From contig VSPN01000079.1 of NCBI GenBank assembly GCA_009775355.1, positions 1-5,819 on the forward strand: 5,819 nucleotides of DNA. Direction: 5' to 3'. Of the stretch, positions 5,738 through 5,819 are shown piece after piece (within the stretch, counting starts at the first letter, position 1; each line of letters begins with the position of its first letter). This stretch comes from Muribaculaceae bacterium. GTDB lineage: Bacteria; Bacteroidota; Bacteroidia; Bacteroidales; Muribaculaceae. The notes under the pieces were generated by a model. It was not told the origin of the DNA and did not search any database. It saw nothing but the letters and a program-made list of their open reading frames with translations. Position numbers and translations under genes: made by a program.

Positions 5738-5758
5738 ATTTAGGGATATTCAGTTAAT
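5738..5758. repeat. 21-bp inverted repeat partner of 60-80
   Basis: The reverse complement of 5738-5758 (ATTAACTGAA then TATCCCTAAAT) matches 60-80 (ATTAGCTGAG then TATCCCTAAAT) in 19 of 21 positions, with both differences A/G. The two copies face each other at the two ends of the window, enclosing everything between. A shorter related copy, GATATTTAGGG at 449-459, matches the reverse complement of 73-83 exactly. The left copy lies across the TAG in the AlbA_2-like remnant. The meaning is unknown: a dispersed repeat, recombination ends or chance. Confidence 0.5.
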
Positions 5759-5759
5759 G

Positions 5760-5775
5760 GCTTGATTTATCAAGC
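5760..5775. repeat. Perfect 7-bp hairpin beside the right-hand repeat
   Basis: GCTTGAT-TT-ATCAAGC is a perfect inverted repeat directly beside the 21-bp repeat, about 150 bp upstream of the regulator start. No T-run follows closely on either strand, so it is a weak terminator candidate; a protein-binding palindrome is as likely. Apart from this and the repeat copy, I see no gene in 5655-5819. Confidence 0.4.
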
Positions 5776-5819
5776 TGAAAATGGAGCGTGGTCGCCCTAT
5801 GGCGGTGCTGTTTTGATTA

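Noticed and set aside
5776..5819. Terminator-like GC-rich stem (CGCC-CTAT-GGCG) followed by TGTTTTG at the right edge
   Set aside because: The stem is only four strong pairs, the T-run is short and the window ends there; not enough to call.

Overview
The window looks like accessory DNA from a Bacteroidales genome (Bacteroides, Prevotella or Muribaculaceae-like; the genus cannot be fixed from sequence alone). The evidence is an outer-membrane beta-barrel protein with an N-terminal carboxypeptidase-regulatory-like domain, a lipoprotein-anchored TPR sensor joined to a LuxR-type helix-turn-helix, promoter-like TTTG / TAnnTTTG boxes of the Bacteroidetes type, and few Shine-Dalgarno sequences.

Left part (1-990): gene wreckage. 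On the + strand is the C-terminal end of an AlbA_2/Schlafen-type ATP-binding regulator with an in-frame TAG at 62-64. It is followed by a 137-bp spacer with four copies of TCATGTAAT in two closely spaced pairs. On the - strand are two decayed, phage-like pieces: the C-terminal end of a Cro/C1-type (XRE) regulator, and directly behind it the nuclease-domain remains of a large terminase subunit, spread over all three frames.

Middle and right part (991-5654), all on the - strand and read from right to left: (i) a regulator locus, 5613 to 3945, encoding a TPR lipoprotein and then a membrane-spanning coiled-coil/LuxR-HTH protein, now in two frames that overlap by 83 bp, most simply one gene with a frameshift near 4710; (ii) a 189-bp intergenic region with a long imperfect inverted repeat and one or two Bacteroidetes-type promoter candidates; (iii) an apparent operon of a 39-residue small lipoprotein ORF (3636-3755), a 769-residue outer-membrane barrel protein whose start overlaps the lipoprotein stop as ATGA, and, 12 bp further on, a 108-residue secreted protein whose only two cysteines sit at the two ends of the mature chain.

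Inference on joint function: the TPR/TM/HTH protein has the layout of a one-component envelope sensor that would control the adjacent lipoprotein-barrel-secreted protein operon. The ligand, cargo and purpose are not visible in the sequence. The regulator may be inactive in this strain because of the frameshift.
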